Source: Stenomitos frigidus_A (GTDB lineage Bacteria; Cyanobacteriota; Cyanobacteriia; Leptolyngbyales; Leptolyngbyaceae). Taken from it: a DNA stretch of 64,000 bases. The translations under genes were made by a program, and so were the position numbers. The stretch covers positions 62,001-126,000 of the forward strand of contig NZ_CAWNSW010000092.1 in the NCBI RefSeq assembly GCF_963877135.1. Direction: 5' to 3'. Below, one piece after another: positions 9,361 to 18,436 of this stretch. The notes beneath the pieces were generated by a model that was given only the letters and a program-made list of their open reading frames with translations, had not been told where the DNA came from and made no database searches. The stretch's first letter is position 1. Each line of letters opens with the position of its first letter.

Positions 9361-9530
9361 ACAAACCTCCAATCTCCATTCGAATCGATCTCAATATTAA
9401 TGTCTTCTTTTGACAAAATGATCACATGCCCAGTGCGCATATCGATCGTCACCAGATCAATCGAGCAGTATTTGCTGGTTAAATCACAGCAAAGCTGAAA
9501 ACATCTCAACGCTTGTGCTGTAGTGTACAT
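9357..9530 (-). CDS. DUF6888-like small protein
   Basis: 57 residues from the ATG at 9530 to the TGA at 9359-9357. It begins MYTTAQALRCFQLCCDLTSK, continues with a CSIDLVTIDMRTGHVIIL core and ends in NGDWRFV, as I recall for the cyanobacterial DUF6888 family. It is too short for most ORF length filters. Its stop overlaps the start of the DUF6887-like gene (ATGA), so translation is probably coupled. The first half is cysteine-rich (four Cys within 22 residues). Function is unknown. Confidence 0.72.
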   Translation of the reverse strand: MYTTAQALRCFQLCCDLTSKYCSIDLVTIDMRTGHVIILSKEDINIEIDSNGDWRFV

Positions 9531-9665
9531 TCTATTCTCACCCTCAATGTCTGCCTAGATATAACCTCACAGGATACCCGATAGAGACAACAGGGTTAGT
9601 GGACAGTTGCGGCCTCATAACAAGACGTATGATGCTGGGTGACACTTAAAACCACCTATACAAAG

Positions 9666-11072
9666 CTACTTGTAGAAGCGAGTGGCAAAGTTTTGCGATC
9701 GCGTTGGTGATAACTCCCGTGCTTTGAGAATAGCCGCAGCGAGGAAGGCATACGACAGTAGCCCCACCAGCGCTAGAAAGACGGGACTAATACTACCGAC
9801 TGTGTTCCAGAGGGCGTGGAGTCCAGAGGCGGTGAAATAGCCGATGCCCAGGATGAGCCAGCGGCGGCGCGATCGCAGTACGCTCAGTCCAATAAAGTAA
9901 CCCAGGTAACCACTGTAGGCCATGTGCCCTGCCACCGAACCCAGGACGCGTGGAATCAGCAGTTGCAAGCTAGCGAGTTGAGCAGCACCTTCGCCGGACG
10001 ATAGCGTAGCTTTATACACTTCAGGCAAATACTGCGCTAGCGTTTCCAGTAAAGTGAAACCAACAGCAGAGGCGCTGCCTAGCAAGATGCCATCCAGAGG
10101 TTCCCAAACGCCGATGCGTTCTCGATTGGGCGATCGCAGCTGTGTACCCAGCCAATAGGCAGCAAAGACTGGAATCGCTTTCAGCAATTCTTCCATCAGC
10201 CCTGCACCAAAAAACATCTTGACTAGCAAGATTGGCAAGGCAACTGGCGCATCACCTGTGGGCAAGTCGCCCGGTAAAACTTGCCGAAACACAAAAACGA
10301 ACAGCTTGAGCACTGGGCTCAGCAGCAGCAATAACGTAAAGACAGCGGCTCCAGACAGAATCCACCAGGGTTTATGCTTACCACATAGTTCGTAGACAAA
10401 GTAGTAGGCAGCACCGGCAAGATACGCTGCCAGCAGCATATTGAACGCCAATGGATTGCCGACCGCCACAAACATCAGCACCACAAAAGCAACAGTAATG
10501 CCGCCCGGAAGCAAATATGCTTTATGGGTGAGTTGTCGGCCTGTAGAAAGAATTGGAAAAAGCTGTGTCAGACTAATAGCATCCGGTTCAGGGCGACGGC
10601 GCGGTGGACTGGTGGCTGCGAGTCGATCTGGCACAGAAGGCGGTTTACGACGAGTCACTGACGGCAGATTCACGTTCGCCGATGGTGGCGGTGGAGCAGG
10701 GATGACTCTGGATTGGCACTCAAAGATAAACTCAGGCCCGTTCTGACCCAGCGTAATGCGATCGCCGGGTTGCAAAACCCGATACTCTCGTAGTCTTTCT
10801 CCATTCAAAAGCGTACCGTTAGCGCTGCTAAGGTCACCAACTTGCCAGAAACGGGTGCCCTCTGGCGACTCAAAACCTAACACTGGTTTCACTTCTGCAT
10901 GTCGTCGCGACACAGCCCGATAGACCAATGGGTCCAAGACAACCTGACAATGTGGATCACGCCCAAGTATGACCGTCTCCGTCATCGATAGCGGATACAG
11001 GGGTTGTTCTCCAACGTTGTCACCAGAAGGTAACAGCCGCAGAAATGTTGTGTAACGATCCGTTCCCGTCAT
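9666..11072 (-). CDS. FHA domain-PrsW family intramembrane protease
   Basis: 468 residues. Residues about 20-120 form an FHA domain (ILGRDPHCQVVL, VSRRHAEV, SSANGTLLNG, PGDRITLG). A proline-rich linker leads to eight or so membrane segments (about 185-465). PrsW-type catalytic motifs are present: EELLK with Glu294/Glu295, a second glutamate at 343 in FTLLETLAQY, GHMAYSGYLGYFIG with His383, and LHALWN with His419. PrsW proteases cleave membrane substrates such as anti-sigma factors. The FHA domain suggests phospho-dependent recruitment. It is the last gene of a minus-strand run after def and a small membrane protein. Confidence 0.88.
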   Translation of the reverse strand: MTGTDRYTTFLRLLPSGDNVGEQPLYPLSMTETVILGRDPHCQVVLDPLVYRAVSRRHAEVKPVLGFESPEGTRFWQVGDLSSANGTLLNGERLREYRVLQPGDRITLGQNGPEFIFECQSRVIPAPPPPSANVNLPSVTRRKPPSVPDRLAATSPPRRRPEPDAISLTQLFPILSTGRQLTHKAYLLPGGITVAFVVLMFVAVGNPLAFNMLLAAYLAGAAYYFVYELCGKHKPWWILSGAAVFTLLLLLSPVLKLFVFVFRQVLPGDLPTGDAPVALPILLVKMFFGAGLMEELLKAIPVFAAYWLGTQLRSPNRERIGVWEPLDGILLGSASAVGFTLLETLAQYLPEVYKATLSSGEGAAQLASLQLLIPRVLGSVAGHMAYSGYLGYFIGLSVLRSRRRWLILGIGYFTASGLHALWNTVGSISPVFLALVGLLSYAFLAAAILKARELSPTRSQNFATRFYK

Positions 11073-11183
11073 TGTCGGGGGATTCTGACCAGTTTCTAAA
11101 GGGGCTAAGTGGTTAAAAACTACCTGTAGTGATAGCTGCGTTTCCTCTTCTCTACACCCTACACTGTCTACCCTACCTTCTGT

Positions 11184-11378
11184 CTACTGGTTTGCCCGCG
11201 TATCGCGCACAGCCGCCAGGAAAAACACAACCGTGAGAGGCACACTGACTGCCAAAATAACTCCCGTCAACACATTGCCTAGCTGCGGAATACCTGATGC
11301 TAGCTCGAAGACTGAACCGACAGCAGCGATCGCGGTAATGCACGATCCACCCAGAAACACACCACTCTTTGGAGTCAC
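11184..11378 (-). CDS. Small two-helix membrane protein
   Basis: 64 residues from MTPKSGVFLGG. Two hydrophobic segments (about 7-28 and 36-57) are followed by a short charged tail RDTRANQ. An overlapping frame in this interval is longer but has poor composition. The membrane-protein frame is favoured because hydrophobicity and GC usage fit. It lies between def and the FHA-PrsW gene on the same strand. I do not recognise a named family. Confidence 0.6.
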   Translation of the reverse strand: MTPKSGVFLGGSCITAIAAVGSVFELASGIPQLGNVLTGVILAVSVPLTVVFFLAAVRDTRANQ

Positions 11379-11453
11379 GTTGCTTTATTCCCAAGTTTTA
11401 AGTTTTGAGCTTTAGGTTGTGAGCTGGCGGCTGGAACACCTGGCTCACAACTC

Positions 11454-12020
11454 TCAGTTTTCTACAGGCTTCACTGCATTCGCAGAAAAGCCGTGCTTGG
11501 TAAGTGCCTCGTTTAACATGAGCGCATTTTCGACCCGGTCAACGAACAACACACCATTCAGGTGATCAATCTCATGCTGGATGCAGCAAGCTAGCAGACC
11601 CGTTGCTGATAATTTTTGTGGGCGACCCTGATCATCCTTATAAGACACTTCGATCGCGGCGGGACGCTTGACATCAAGATAAACGCCTGGAATACTCAGG
11701 CAACCTTCTTGAGTCACCGCAAGCTCCCGACTCGCTTGCTTTACAACAGGATTGATCAAAATCAAGGGTGGTGTTGCGGCTTCATCGGGCTCACAATCAA
11801 TCACAATCAGCTGCTTGTTGACACCAGACTGGGGCGCTGCCAAGCCAATACCATCCGCGCTATACATGGTTTGCAGCATTTCGCGCACCAGCTGCTTTAC
11901 CTCAGCATCAACCTTCGCGATACGCTTTGCGGGCTGACGCAGCACGCGATCGCCCAACCGATAAATGGTTAGGGGTGGCTTTGCTAGCTTCTTTTTCTCA
12001 ACCAAAACCTCAGCAGTCAT
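11454..12020 (-). CDS. def: Peptide deformylase
   Basis: 188 residues if started at MTAEVLVEKK (ATG at 12020). The frame is open 68 codons further upstream, but that extension has no family similarity and unlike composition. All three deformylase motifs are present: GIGLAAPQ (57-64), EGCLS with metal ligand Cys107, and QHEIDHL with His149, Glu150 and His153. It removes the N-formyl group from nascent proteins. The C-terminal extension beyond the last motif is of normal length. Confidence 0.95.
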   Translation of the reverse strand: MTAEVLVEKKKLAKPPLTIYRLGDRVLRQPAKRIAKVDAEVKQLVREMLQTMYSADGIGLAAPQSGVNKQLIVIDCEPDEAATPPLILINPVVKQASRELAVTQEGCLSIPGVYLDVKRPAAIEVSYKDDQGRPQKLSATGLLACCIQHEIDHLNGVLFVDRVENALMLNEALTKHGFSANAVKPVEN

Positions 12021-12408
12021 GAATCTATCACTCGCAGCGAACGTCTGATGTCGGAATGATTCCGCCTTATTTCTATAGTAGCCAATTCTGATGGCGGACT
12101 GGCAGTCTGCCAGCAATTGATTTTTCTTGAAGACCCCAGTTTGTGAGTAACCAGCACTCGGCAGATCGCTCAGTGTGATAGCGAGTAACCGTCTTACGGC
12201 GGTCTGCAGGCCAAGGCGGTACACATCTGGAACTTAATGAGCTATAGCCTTTTTCATTCCTGCCGCCTGCTGTATCTAACAAGCGACTAAAAACGGCGAT
12301 ACCGGTCTCAAATGCTACCGATGTATCCATAATTATTTTGCTGAGTGGCTGCTTTGTCTTACAATGCACCCATTAAAACGACTTTGATCAGGGAGAAGTA
12401 AAAAGTTT
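12021..12408. other. Divergent intergenic region between def and mscL
   Basis: 388 bp with both promoters expected. For mscL a plausible sigma-70-like promoter is TTGCTG at 12338-12343 and TACAAT at 12360-12365 with a 16-bp spacer. A short palindrome (CTGGCAGTCTGCCAG, about 12097-12111) lies nearer def. No RNA gene is seen. Confidence 0.4.
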
Positions 12409-12834
12409 ATGGCACGCACTAACGGCGGTTTTTTAGCTGATTTCCAAAAGTTTGTTTTGCAGGGCAACGTGATTGATCTAGCGGTTGCCGTGGTGATCGG
12501 CGGCGCGTTTGGCAAAATTGTCGAGTCTTTCGTTGGCGATATTATTACACCTGCGCTTTTGGGCCCTGCATTGAAAGCTGCTGGCGTTGATGGGATCGAA
12601 AAGCTATCGGCTAACGGCATTAAGTACGGTGTTTTTCTCTCTACCGTCATTAATTTTCTAGTGATTGCCTTCGTCATTTTCCTGGTGATTCGCGCCTTTG
12701 AGAAGGCGAAAAAGCGGCTCTCTCGGCATGAGGCGGTCGAAGTAGCAGCACCTGACCCCACTATTGTGGCGCAAGAACGCACAGTCGCCGCGCTCGATCG
12801 CCTCTCAAGCGCATTAGAAACCCGCAGTCTATAA
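12409..12834 (+). CDS. mscL: Large-conductance mechanosensitive channel MscL
   Basis: 141 residues, normal for the family. The N-terminal amphipathic helix is followed by TM1 with the conserved VIDLAVAVVIGGAFGKIV (about 22-39), a periplasmic loop with KLSANGIKYG, TM2 (about 82-105) and a cytoplasmic charged helix ending in a bundle segment. It opens under membrane tension to release solutes on hypo-osmotic shock. A ribosome-binding AGGGAGAAG lies just upstream of the ATG. Confidence 0.96.
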   Translation: MARTNGGFLADFQKFVLQGNVIDLAVAVVIGGAFGKIVESFVGDIITPALLGPALKAAGVDGIEKLSANGIKYGVFLSTVINFLVIAFVIFLVIRAFEKAKKRLSRHEAVEVAAPDPTIVAQERTVAALDRLSSALETRSL

Positions 12835-12835
12835 G

Positions 12836-13258
12836 TTACGAGTGACCAGCCAGGATGGCAGGTATCAAGACGCGATCGATCACATGAATCACGCCGTTGT
12901 CGGTCAAAATATCCATTTTGACGACAGTAGCATCGTTTACCTTGATACTGCCATTGCTATGGTTGATCGCCAAAATTGATCCCTCTTCTGTAGGGGCTTC
13001 TTCAATCTGGGCTAAGTCGTCCGATCGCGCATCGCCAGACAAGATGTGATACATGACAATGCGTTTGAGCTTGGCGTGATCTTGCAAAAGTTCGTCTAAC
13101 GTCCCCTCTGGCAGCGTTGCGAACGCTTCATCTGTAGGAGCGAGTACAGTCATGGGGCCTTCGCTCTCCAGAAAAGCCGTTAGCCCTGCCGCATCAATGG
13201 CGGTGAGTAACGTTTTAAAATTACCTGCACTAGCGGCTGTTTTAACTAAATTTGCCAT
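12836..13258 (-). CDS. Fasciclin (FAS1) domain protein
   Basis: 140 residues from MANLVKTAASAG (ATG at 13258). The frame is open 21 codons upstream but lacks family similarity there. It is a single FAS1 domain: LTAIDAAGLTAFLESEGPMTVLAPTDEAFATLP (H1 box), YHILSGDA and the H2-like NGVIHVIDRVLIP near the end. There is no signal peptide, so this is the short cytoplasmic-looking type frequent in cyanobacteria. It is convergent with mscL, the two stops being almost adjacent. FAS1 domains mediate adhesion or protein contacts, and its role here is unknown. Confidence 0.9.
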   Translation of the reverse strand: MANLVKTAASAGNFKTLLTAIDAAGLTAFLESEGPMTVLAPTDEAFATLPEGTLDELLQDHAKLKRIVMYHILSGDARSDDLAQIEEAPTEEGSILAINHSNGSIKVNDATVVKMDILTDNGVIHVIDRVLIPAILAGHS

Positions 13259-13342
13259 CGATTTGCTCAGCTCTCGTAGTCTTACCTGTCTATCAGTAAG
13301 GGCTGAATGGCTGCAATGCATCCCTCAAAGGAGAGACCCGCA

Positions 13343-14323
13343 CTAACGGTTGCTGCGCGACTCACGATCGCCCAGTTGCCGCAGAAAAAATTCTTCTAAC
13401 GAGGGGCGCGCTAGATTGACGGTAATGATTTGGGCACCCATCAGATTCAGGCTGGAGAGAAAATCGTACGGATCGCCCTTGAGTTGTCCCTGCCAGTAAC
13501 CGTCCCGAAAGTCTAGATTCAGCATGCGTTTTTTGATGACATCCAAGCTACCGCCACGACCTTTGATGGTGTAAGTTTCGGCAACGCCCAGAAGCTCGTG
13601 CAAGGAACCGCTACAGATCAAATCGCCTTCAGCGAGAATGGCAATGCGATCGCAAACGATTTCCACATCAGACAGCACATGACTGTTGAAGAAAATCGTC
13701 TTGCCCTGCGCTTTGAGCGAGAGAATAATCTCGCGAATCTGGTAGCGTCCCATCGGGTCTAGCCCTGACATCGGTTCGTCGAGAAAGACTAGCTCTGGAT
13801 CGTTGATCAAGGCTTGCGCCAAGCCAACGCGCTGCAGCATCCCTTTAGAGTATTGACGTAGCTGCTTTTTGCGAGCCGCTGACTGTGCCAAACCAACGAG
13901 ATCGAGAAGTTGGGGAATGCGCTGTCGCTGCACCGATCGCGGGATCTGGAACAGTCCTGCAGTGAATTCAAGGATTTCCCAGCCAGTGAGGTAGTCGTAG
14001 AAATAAGGGTTCTCAGGTAGATAGCCAATCCGTTGCTTGACCGCGCGATCGCCCAGCGGCGCTCCCAGCAACAGCCCTCGACCAGCCGATGGACGGACAA
14101 TGCCCAACAACGTTTTGAGGAGAGTCGTTTTGCCAGCACCGTTGGGCCCTAGCAGCCCAAAGGTTTCTCCTTGCAACACTTTGAGGGTGCAGCCTTTGAG
14201 AGAGACCACTTTCTGATTGAGCCAAAAACCAGCCCGGTAGGTTTTCCTCAGCTCATAGGTTTCCACCACGGGTGGGTGGTCAACCGGGGAGAGAGCGCTG
14301 GTAGAGTCAATGACAGTAGGCAT
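13343..14323 (-). CDS. ABC-2-type transporter ATP-binding protein
   Basis: 326 residues from MPTVIDSTS (ATG at 14323, three codons into the open frame). Walker A GPNGAGKTT, the signature region reading QYSKGMLQRVGLAQAL, Walker B LVFLDEP with the SGLDP loop and SHVL switch histidine place it in the CcmA/drug-exporter ATPase class. The C-terminal ~100 residues form an accessory domain ending in SLEEFFLRQLGD. No permease gene is adjacent, so its membrane partner must be encoded elsewhere. Confidence 0.9.
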   Translation of the reverse strand: MPTVIDSTSALSPVDHPPVVETYELRKTYRAGFWLNQKVVSLKGCTLKVLQGETFGLLGPNGAGKTTLLKTLLGIVRPSAGRGLLLGAPLGDRAVKQRIGYLPENPYFYDYLTGWEILEFTAGLFQIPRSVQRQRIPQLLDLVGLAQSAARKKQLRQYSKGMLQRVGLAQALINDPELVFLDEPMSGLDPMGRYQIREIILSLKAQGKTIFFNSHVLSDVEIVCDRIAILAEGDLICSGSLHELLGVAETYTIKGRGGSLDVIKKRMLNLDFRDGYWQGQLKGDPYDFLSSLNLMGAQIITVNLARPSLEEFFLRQLGDRESRSNR

Positions 14324-14711
14324 GTAATTCAAAAGTCTGACAAATTTGCTAATTGGCGGGTCTGAAAGCGCGATGAGGGCGGACTATGAAAACCAACTGT
14401 ACATGAGATTATGAACTCTAGCAGGTGGTTGTATGGCTTTGTGCACATACAGCCAAAGACGATTTTCAATCATCTTTAATCCCAGCTTTACGGCGATCGA
14501 TTCTCTATTTTGCCGATCATTTGATCCGTTCGGCGGAATCCCCCAAGATTCTGCCGAAACGCTTAAACTTTGTTTATACGTTCTTAGGCTTGGAGCCTTG
14601 CTTAAGTACAGTGGGCTTAGCTGCAAGACTTTTCTAGCTGTGATTAGGTTTCCCGCTTGACGCGCTAATTACAACAGACAATGAACGAACCGATAACGCA
14701 GAGGAGAACCG
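14324..14711. other. Divergent intergenic region
   Basis: 388 bp between the ABC ATPase gene and a small membrane-protein gene. Several overlapping short frames exist but none has convincing composition. No repeats or hairpins stand out. It presumably carries both promoters. Confidence 0.4.
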
Positions 14712-14879
14712 ATGGACCGTTCGAAAATTGTGGCGATCGTGACTGGAGCAATCGCAGTAGTGCTCAGTCTTGCTTACTTGGTGGTTGTACAACTGCTGGA
14801 TATGCGCGGTGAGATGGTGCCCGCACCAATTGGTTGGATACCGCTCATGAATGCGATCGTTCAGGTTCTCGTTCACTAA
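14712..14879 (+). CDS. Small single-pass membrane protein (55 aa)
   Basis: The ATG at 14712 is preceded by GAGGAG at a good distance. The frame reads MDRSKIVAIVTGAIAVVLSL..., with one long hydrophobic segment (about 6-28), then QLLDMRGEMVPAP and a short C-terminus ending at TAA 14877-14879. It is below usual length cut-offs. The strong ribosome-binding site and the membrane profile support a real gene. I know of similar short cyanobacterial proteins but no function. It lies 54 bp upstream of the phosphatase-family gene and could be co-transcribed with it. Confidence 0.68.
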   Translation: MDRSKIVAIVTGAIAVVLSLAYLVVVQLLDMRGEMVPAPIGWIPLMNAIVQVLVH

Positions 14880-14933
14880 TTTACACTGGGTTGCTATTGC
14901 TTTGGCTAAAGGTTCTCCGCGATCGTCCCTGCG

Positions 14934-15877
14934 TTGGCTCTTTACAGCAGGCTTGTTACTGGCTGCATAGCCACACTGCTCTCCCTGACAGGCTATGTGG
15001 GAGCGCTGCACTGGTATTTAGATTTAACGACACACTTCAAACGACAGTATCTGCTCGTGGGTGTCTTTACGTTGGCGGCTGGCTGGTTGTGGGGCGATCG
15101 ACGTTGGCGTCACGGGTTGCTCAGTGTGAGCCTGCTCTGCATAGCGCTCAATCTCGTTGAAATTGTGCCGTGGTATGTTCCCCAGCCAGCAAGTGCCTCG
15201 TCACCAGCAGTGCCATTGCGCCTGCTGCACTCGAATATGCTGGTGAGAAATCGGCATTACGACAGCGTCATTGCTCTGGTGAGAGACGTGAAGCCGGACA
15301 TCGCCATTTTTCAGGAAGTGAATGCTGGGTGGCTAACGGCGTTAGAGGCCATCCGCGATCAACTTCCCTATTCCTATGCTGAACCTAATGCTGTTGGCTT
15401 TGGCAATGTCATTTACAGCGCGTTACCGCTTGAGCAGCCGTCAGTAAAGTTTTTGGGGCAGACGAAAGTTTCAAGTATTGTGACACGGGTCAAGAAAGGG
15501 GAAAAAACGGTGACACTGCTGACAACCCATCCACCCCCACCGATCCGACCAGCACTGTTTCAGTCGCGCAATCAACTGCTGGCTGGGATCGCACCGTATG
15601 TACGATCGCAAACGAGCCCAGTGATACTTGTCGGCGATTTCAACGTTAGTCTTTGGTCGCCTTACTACAAGCGCTTGGAGGCTGACAGTGGCTTGCGAAA
15701 CAGTCGTGCTGGCTTCGGCATTTTGCCTAGCTGGTCGCCCCGTCTTGGCTACCGTGGCTGGCGATTCCCATTGACCACTGCCTGCTGAGCCCAGAGCTCG
15801 TGACGCTGAAGACACAGATAGAACGCTATGTTGGGTCTGATCACCGGCCACTGCTGGTAGAGTTGGCAATTCCGTAA
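14934..15877 (+). pseudogene. Endonuclease/exonuclease/phosphatase family gene, frameshifted near the 3' end
   Basis: The first frame (TTG start at 14934, stop at 15786-15788) encodes two membrane segments and most of an EEP domain: LLHSNML, FQEVNAGW, TTHPPPP and VGDFN. It then runs into a non-family tail. The missing C-terminus continues in another frame as IPIDHCLLSPELV and GSDHRPLLVELAIP, ending at TAA 15875-15877. These carry the catalytic aspartate-histidine pair. The shift lies between about 15725 and 15749. A CCCC run at 15738-15741 with one base lost would restore a product of about 314 residues. It is either a recent frameshift or an assembly/sequencing error. Confidence 0.8.
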
Positions 15878-16052
15878 GCCTGTATCTTTCTCCAACTTGT
15901 GTGTGTTTTCCAACTTGGTCAGGTGAAAATTTCCCCCTGCGATGTTCCACCTGGGTAGCGGTTTGGGCACGTTGAGATCAGCCTGATTGGATTGATCGAA
16001 ACTAGCCGCTCCAGTCATTGCGCTACTTGCCAAGAGAACTTTAGGAGAAAAC

Positions 16053-16523
16053 ATGTCTAAACGTAAATTACCTCGCGGTGGTGGTACCCAGGTTGCTTTA
16101 AGTCCAGAATTGGCGATCGCCGCGATCGGGCTTTTCTCTGTTTATGCTGATGGTGAAGCTACTGGCGACATGGAAGCCGAAGCGCTCGGCGAAATGCTAT
16201 CGGCGATCGACCTGTACGAAGATTACTCGGAAGAAGACTTTGCCGCGCTGGGCACCGAGGTTGGGAATCTGATCAACGAAGAAGGAATTGAGGCTGTCGT
16301 AGCGCAGGCGATCGCCACTGCCAGAGACGAAGGCATTCAAGAAGCAGCGTTTGCGGTTGCTGCATACGTCGTTGCGGCCGATGGAGAAGTGCCTGAAGAC
16401 GAACAGGAGTATATCAACAGCTTGTTTCAGGCGTTGGGCATTTCGGAAAATCGGGCAAACGCAATCATTGACGAGCTGTTTTCGGAAGAGGACGAAGAAA
16501 ACGAAGAAGACGAAGAGGAATAA
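16053..16523 (+). CDS. TerB-like acidic protein
   Basis: 156 residues. Two helical repeats (about 16-90 and 95-145) with AIGLFSVYADGEATGDMEAEAL and YVVAADGEVPEDEQEYINSLFQALGIS resemble the TerB/DjlA-N helical fold, where conserved acids bind metal. The C-terminus is a run of glutamate and aspartate. AGGAG lies upstream of the ATG and a terminator-like hairpin follows. TerB-type proteins are linked to tellurite resistance and stress. The actual role in cyanobacteria is not established. Confidence 0.72.
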   Translation: MSKRKLPRGGGTQVALSPELAIAAIGLFSVYADGEATGDMEAEALGEMLSAIDLYEDYSEEDFAALGTEVGNLINEEGIEAVVAQAIATARDEGIQEAAFAVAAYVVAADGEVPEDEQEYINSLFQALGISENRANAIIDELFSEEDEENEEDEEE

Positions 16524-16557
16524 GCGTCGCTGAAGTTTCTGCTGGGTATAGGATTAG

Positions 16558-16592
16558 CCCCCTGTTGCTTTATCTCGGCTTCAGGGGTTTTT
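16558..16592 (+). terminator. Rho-independent-type terminator after the TerB-like gene
   Basis: CCCCTG (16559-16564) pairs with CAGGGG (16582-16587), followed directly by a run of six T. It lies 35 bp beyond the stop codon. Confidence 0.8.
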
Positions 16593-16632
16593 TAGTGCGA
16601 TCGTGCGATGAAATTGAATCCCAAAAGTGTCC

Positions 16633-18243
16633 TCACGAGCGATTCCACTCCTCTAAATCGGCATCAAGTTTGGCTTTGAGTTCCAGGGGCAGCTGGACTT
16701 CGGGCAAAAGCGGTTGATCGTCTGTGTCAGAAGGTTCGCGATCGAGATTCAGCGGTTTCACCACGCGAGTAATCGCTTCCTGGACAAAGGCGCGGACAAA
16801 CTCATCCTTGCGGTTCAGCTGAAATTGTCGCTGCACCACTTCAGTCATGCCACCATCGCCCCAATCCTGGTCATGACGAAAGTATTCGATAAAGCTTTTG
16901 CCAGCAATGCGGGTCAGGTAGGCTGCGCTGACGCCTTGGATGGCACGGCCCACTAGAAGACCGCCCAAACTAAATTCCAGAGCCGTTGCCACTAGCGTCA
17001 ATACGCCTTTGACAATGCCCAAACTCGCCAGCGTTTTGCCCAGCGACAGCGCCAGTTCTCGCCCTCGCTCCAGGTTGATCTCGCAGCCGTAGAGTCGGCC
17101 AATTTCGACGACCATTTGAGCGTTGATGGCCGCTGTTGCTAACAGATCCACCACAGGTAGAGGCGTAACAGCAATGACCCCAGCGCTAATCCACTGGAAG
17201 CGATCGACAATTTTTTCTGCCTGCCGTCGTCGTTGGGCGTCAATCAAGTAACGGGCTTTCTCACCCAAACGCTGGGACTGCAGCAAGATGTTATCGGCAA
17301 TCAGATCCTCGCCTTCAGCGCGCAGCACAGCCACCATCCGGCGAATCAGGGGCATGATATTAGGATCAGGCTGAACGGTTTCGCCCTCCAGAACGATCGC
17401 AGCCGGGTTCGCGGCCGTCGCAATCACATCGGCTGGAGCCACCAGACCACGCACACGTCCTCGTAACTGCGCCAGGATCACATCGCGATCGCTGTCCGGG
17501 TAAAGGTCAGCTTTGTTGAGGATGATGAGCGATCGCTTGCCAATTTCTGCCAGCGTTTGTAGCGGGTCGTATTCCGACTGGCGCAGATCGTTGTCCAACA
17601 CAAACAACAGCAGATCGGCTTCAGTGGCTAATTGTCGTGCCAGTTGCTCTCGTTCCGTCCCAGCCACACCTGCTTCGAGAATGCCCGGCGTATCGATGAT
17701 GAGAATCTTACGATTTAGACCTTTCAGCTTGAGAGCATAAGTTTCGCCAACTTCGGTCGTGCCCATCGCGGCACCAACCTTGCCTGCCATGCGCCCAATT
17801 AACGCATTCACCAGCGATGTTTTGCCTGCTGACCCTGTGCCGAAAACGACAATTTGCAGGTTGCCCCGTGAAAGGGTTTGCTCAATCTCGCGCGATCGCA
17901 TCAACAACTCTTGCCGCGCCACCTCATCTTGGATCTGGCTCACCTGCTGACGCACTGCTTTTAGTGTTTCTTCAGCCGCTTCTGTTTTGGCAGCGGGCAC
18001 CTGGGGGCTGCGGCGAGCCTGCTTACGGCGCTGTTGAGTGCGAGGCACCACAAACAAATAGTAGATCAAGGCTCCAACAAGAACTGCCAGCAACGCCACG
18101 ATCAGCACCAGCAATGCCTGAGATAGCAGCGGGTACGCATAAAGCTGCCAGGAAAGCCGAGTGAGAGAATCAATCAGCCAGATTATTAGCCCCAAAATCA
18201 GAGCTAGACCAGCGAGCAGAATAAGAAGGCGCGACGGCGGCAT
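16633..18243 (-). CDS. Membrane-associated GTPase with DUF697 domain (YcjF-like)
   Basis: 536 residues. Two N-terminal hydrophobic segments (about 5-25 and 35-66) precede a basic stretch and a P-loop GTPase domain. G1 reads GTGSAGKTSLVN (about 135-146), G3 DTPG in IIDTPGILEAG and G4 NKAD in IILNKADLYPDS. The C-terminal part (about 345-480), with further hydrophobic helices (VIAVTPLPVVDLLATAAI), matches the DUF697/YcjF type. It probably acts at a membrane. Substrate and partners are unknown. Confidence 0.85.
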   Translation of the reverse strand: MPPSRLLILLAGLALILGLIIWLIDSLTRLSWQLYAYPLLSQALLVLIVALLAVLVGALIYYLFVVPRTQQRRKQARRSPQVPAAKTEAAEETLKAVRQQVSQIQDEVARQELLMRSREIEQTLSRGNLQIVVFGTGSAGKTSLVNALIGRMAGKVGAAMGTTEVGETYALKLKGLNRKILIIDTPGILEAGVAGTEREQLARQLATEADLLLFVLDNDLRQSEYDPLQTLAEIGKRSLIILNKADLYPDSDRDVILAQLRGRVRGLVAPADVIATAANPAAIVLEGETVQPDPNIMPLIRRMVAVLRAEGEDLIADNILLQSQRLGEKARYLIDAQRRRQAEKIVDRFQWISAGVIAVTPLPVVDLLATAAINAQMVVEIGRLYGCEINLERGRELALSLGKTLASLGIVKGVLTLVATALEFSLGGLLVGRAIQGVSAAYLTRIAGKSFIEYFRHDQDWGDGGMTEVVQRQFQLNRKDEFVRAFVQEAITRVVKPLNLDREPSDTDDQPLLPEVQLPLELKAKLDADLEEWNRS

Positions 18244-18436
18244 GAAGACATCTGTGATTTACCTGCCTTTCATTCTAGTTCCCTACTTTTTTTTGGATGC
18301 GCACGGCCTTGTCCGAAAAGATTGTTAAGCTTGCTGCGATCGACACCTTAGAAAGCTACTGTAACCAGAGATGCCAGACGGCTCACAGCTCTGGCAACAC
18401 GAGTTGTTGTGTACAAACGTTGAAAAAAGGAATCTT

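Noticed and set aside
12021..12224. N-terminal extension of peptide deformylase
   Set aside because: No similarity to the family; the start at 12020 gives the usual length.
14425..14660. Overlapping 70-80 codon ORFs upstream of the 55-residue gene
   Set aside because: Several conflicting frames of equal quality with no family similarity.
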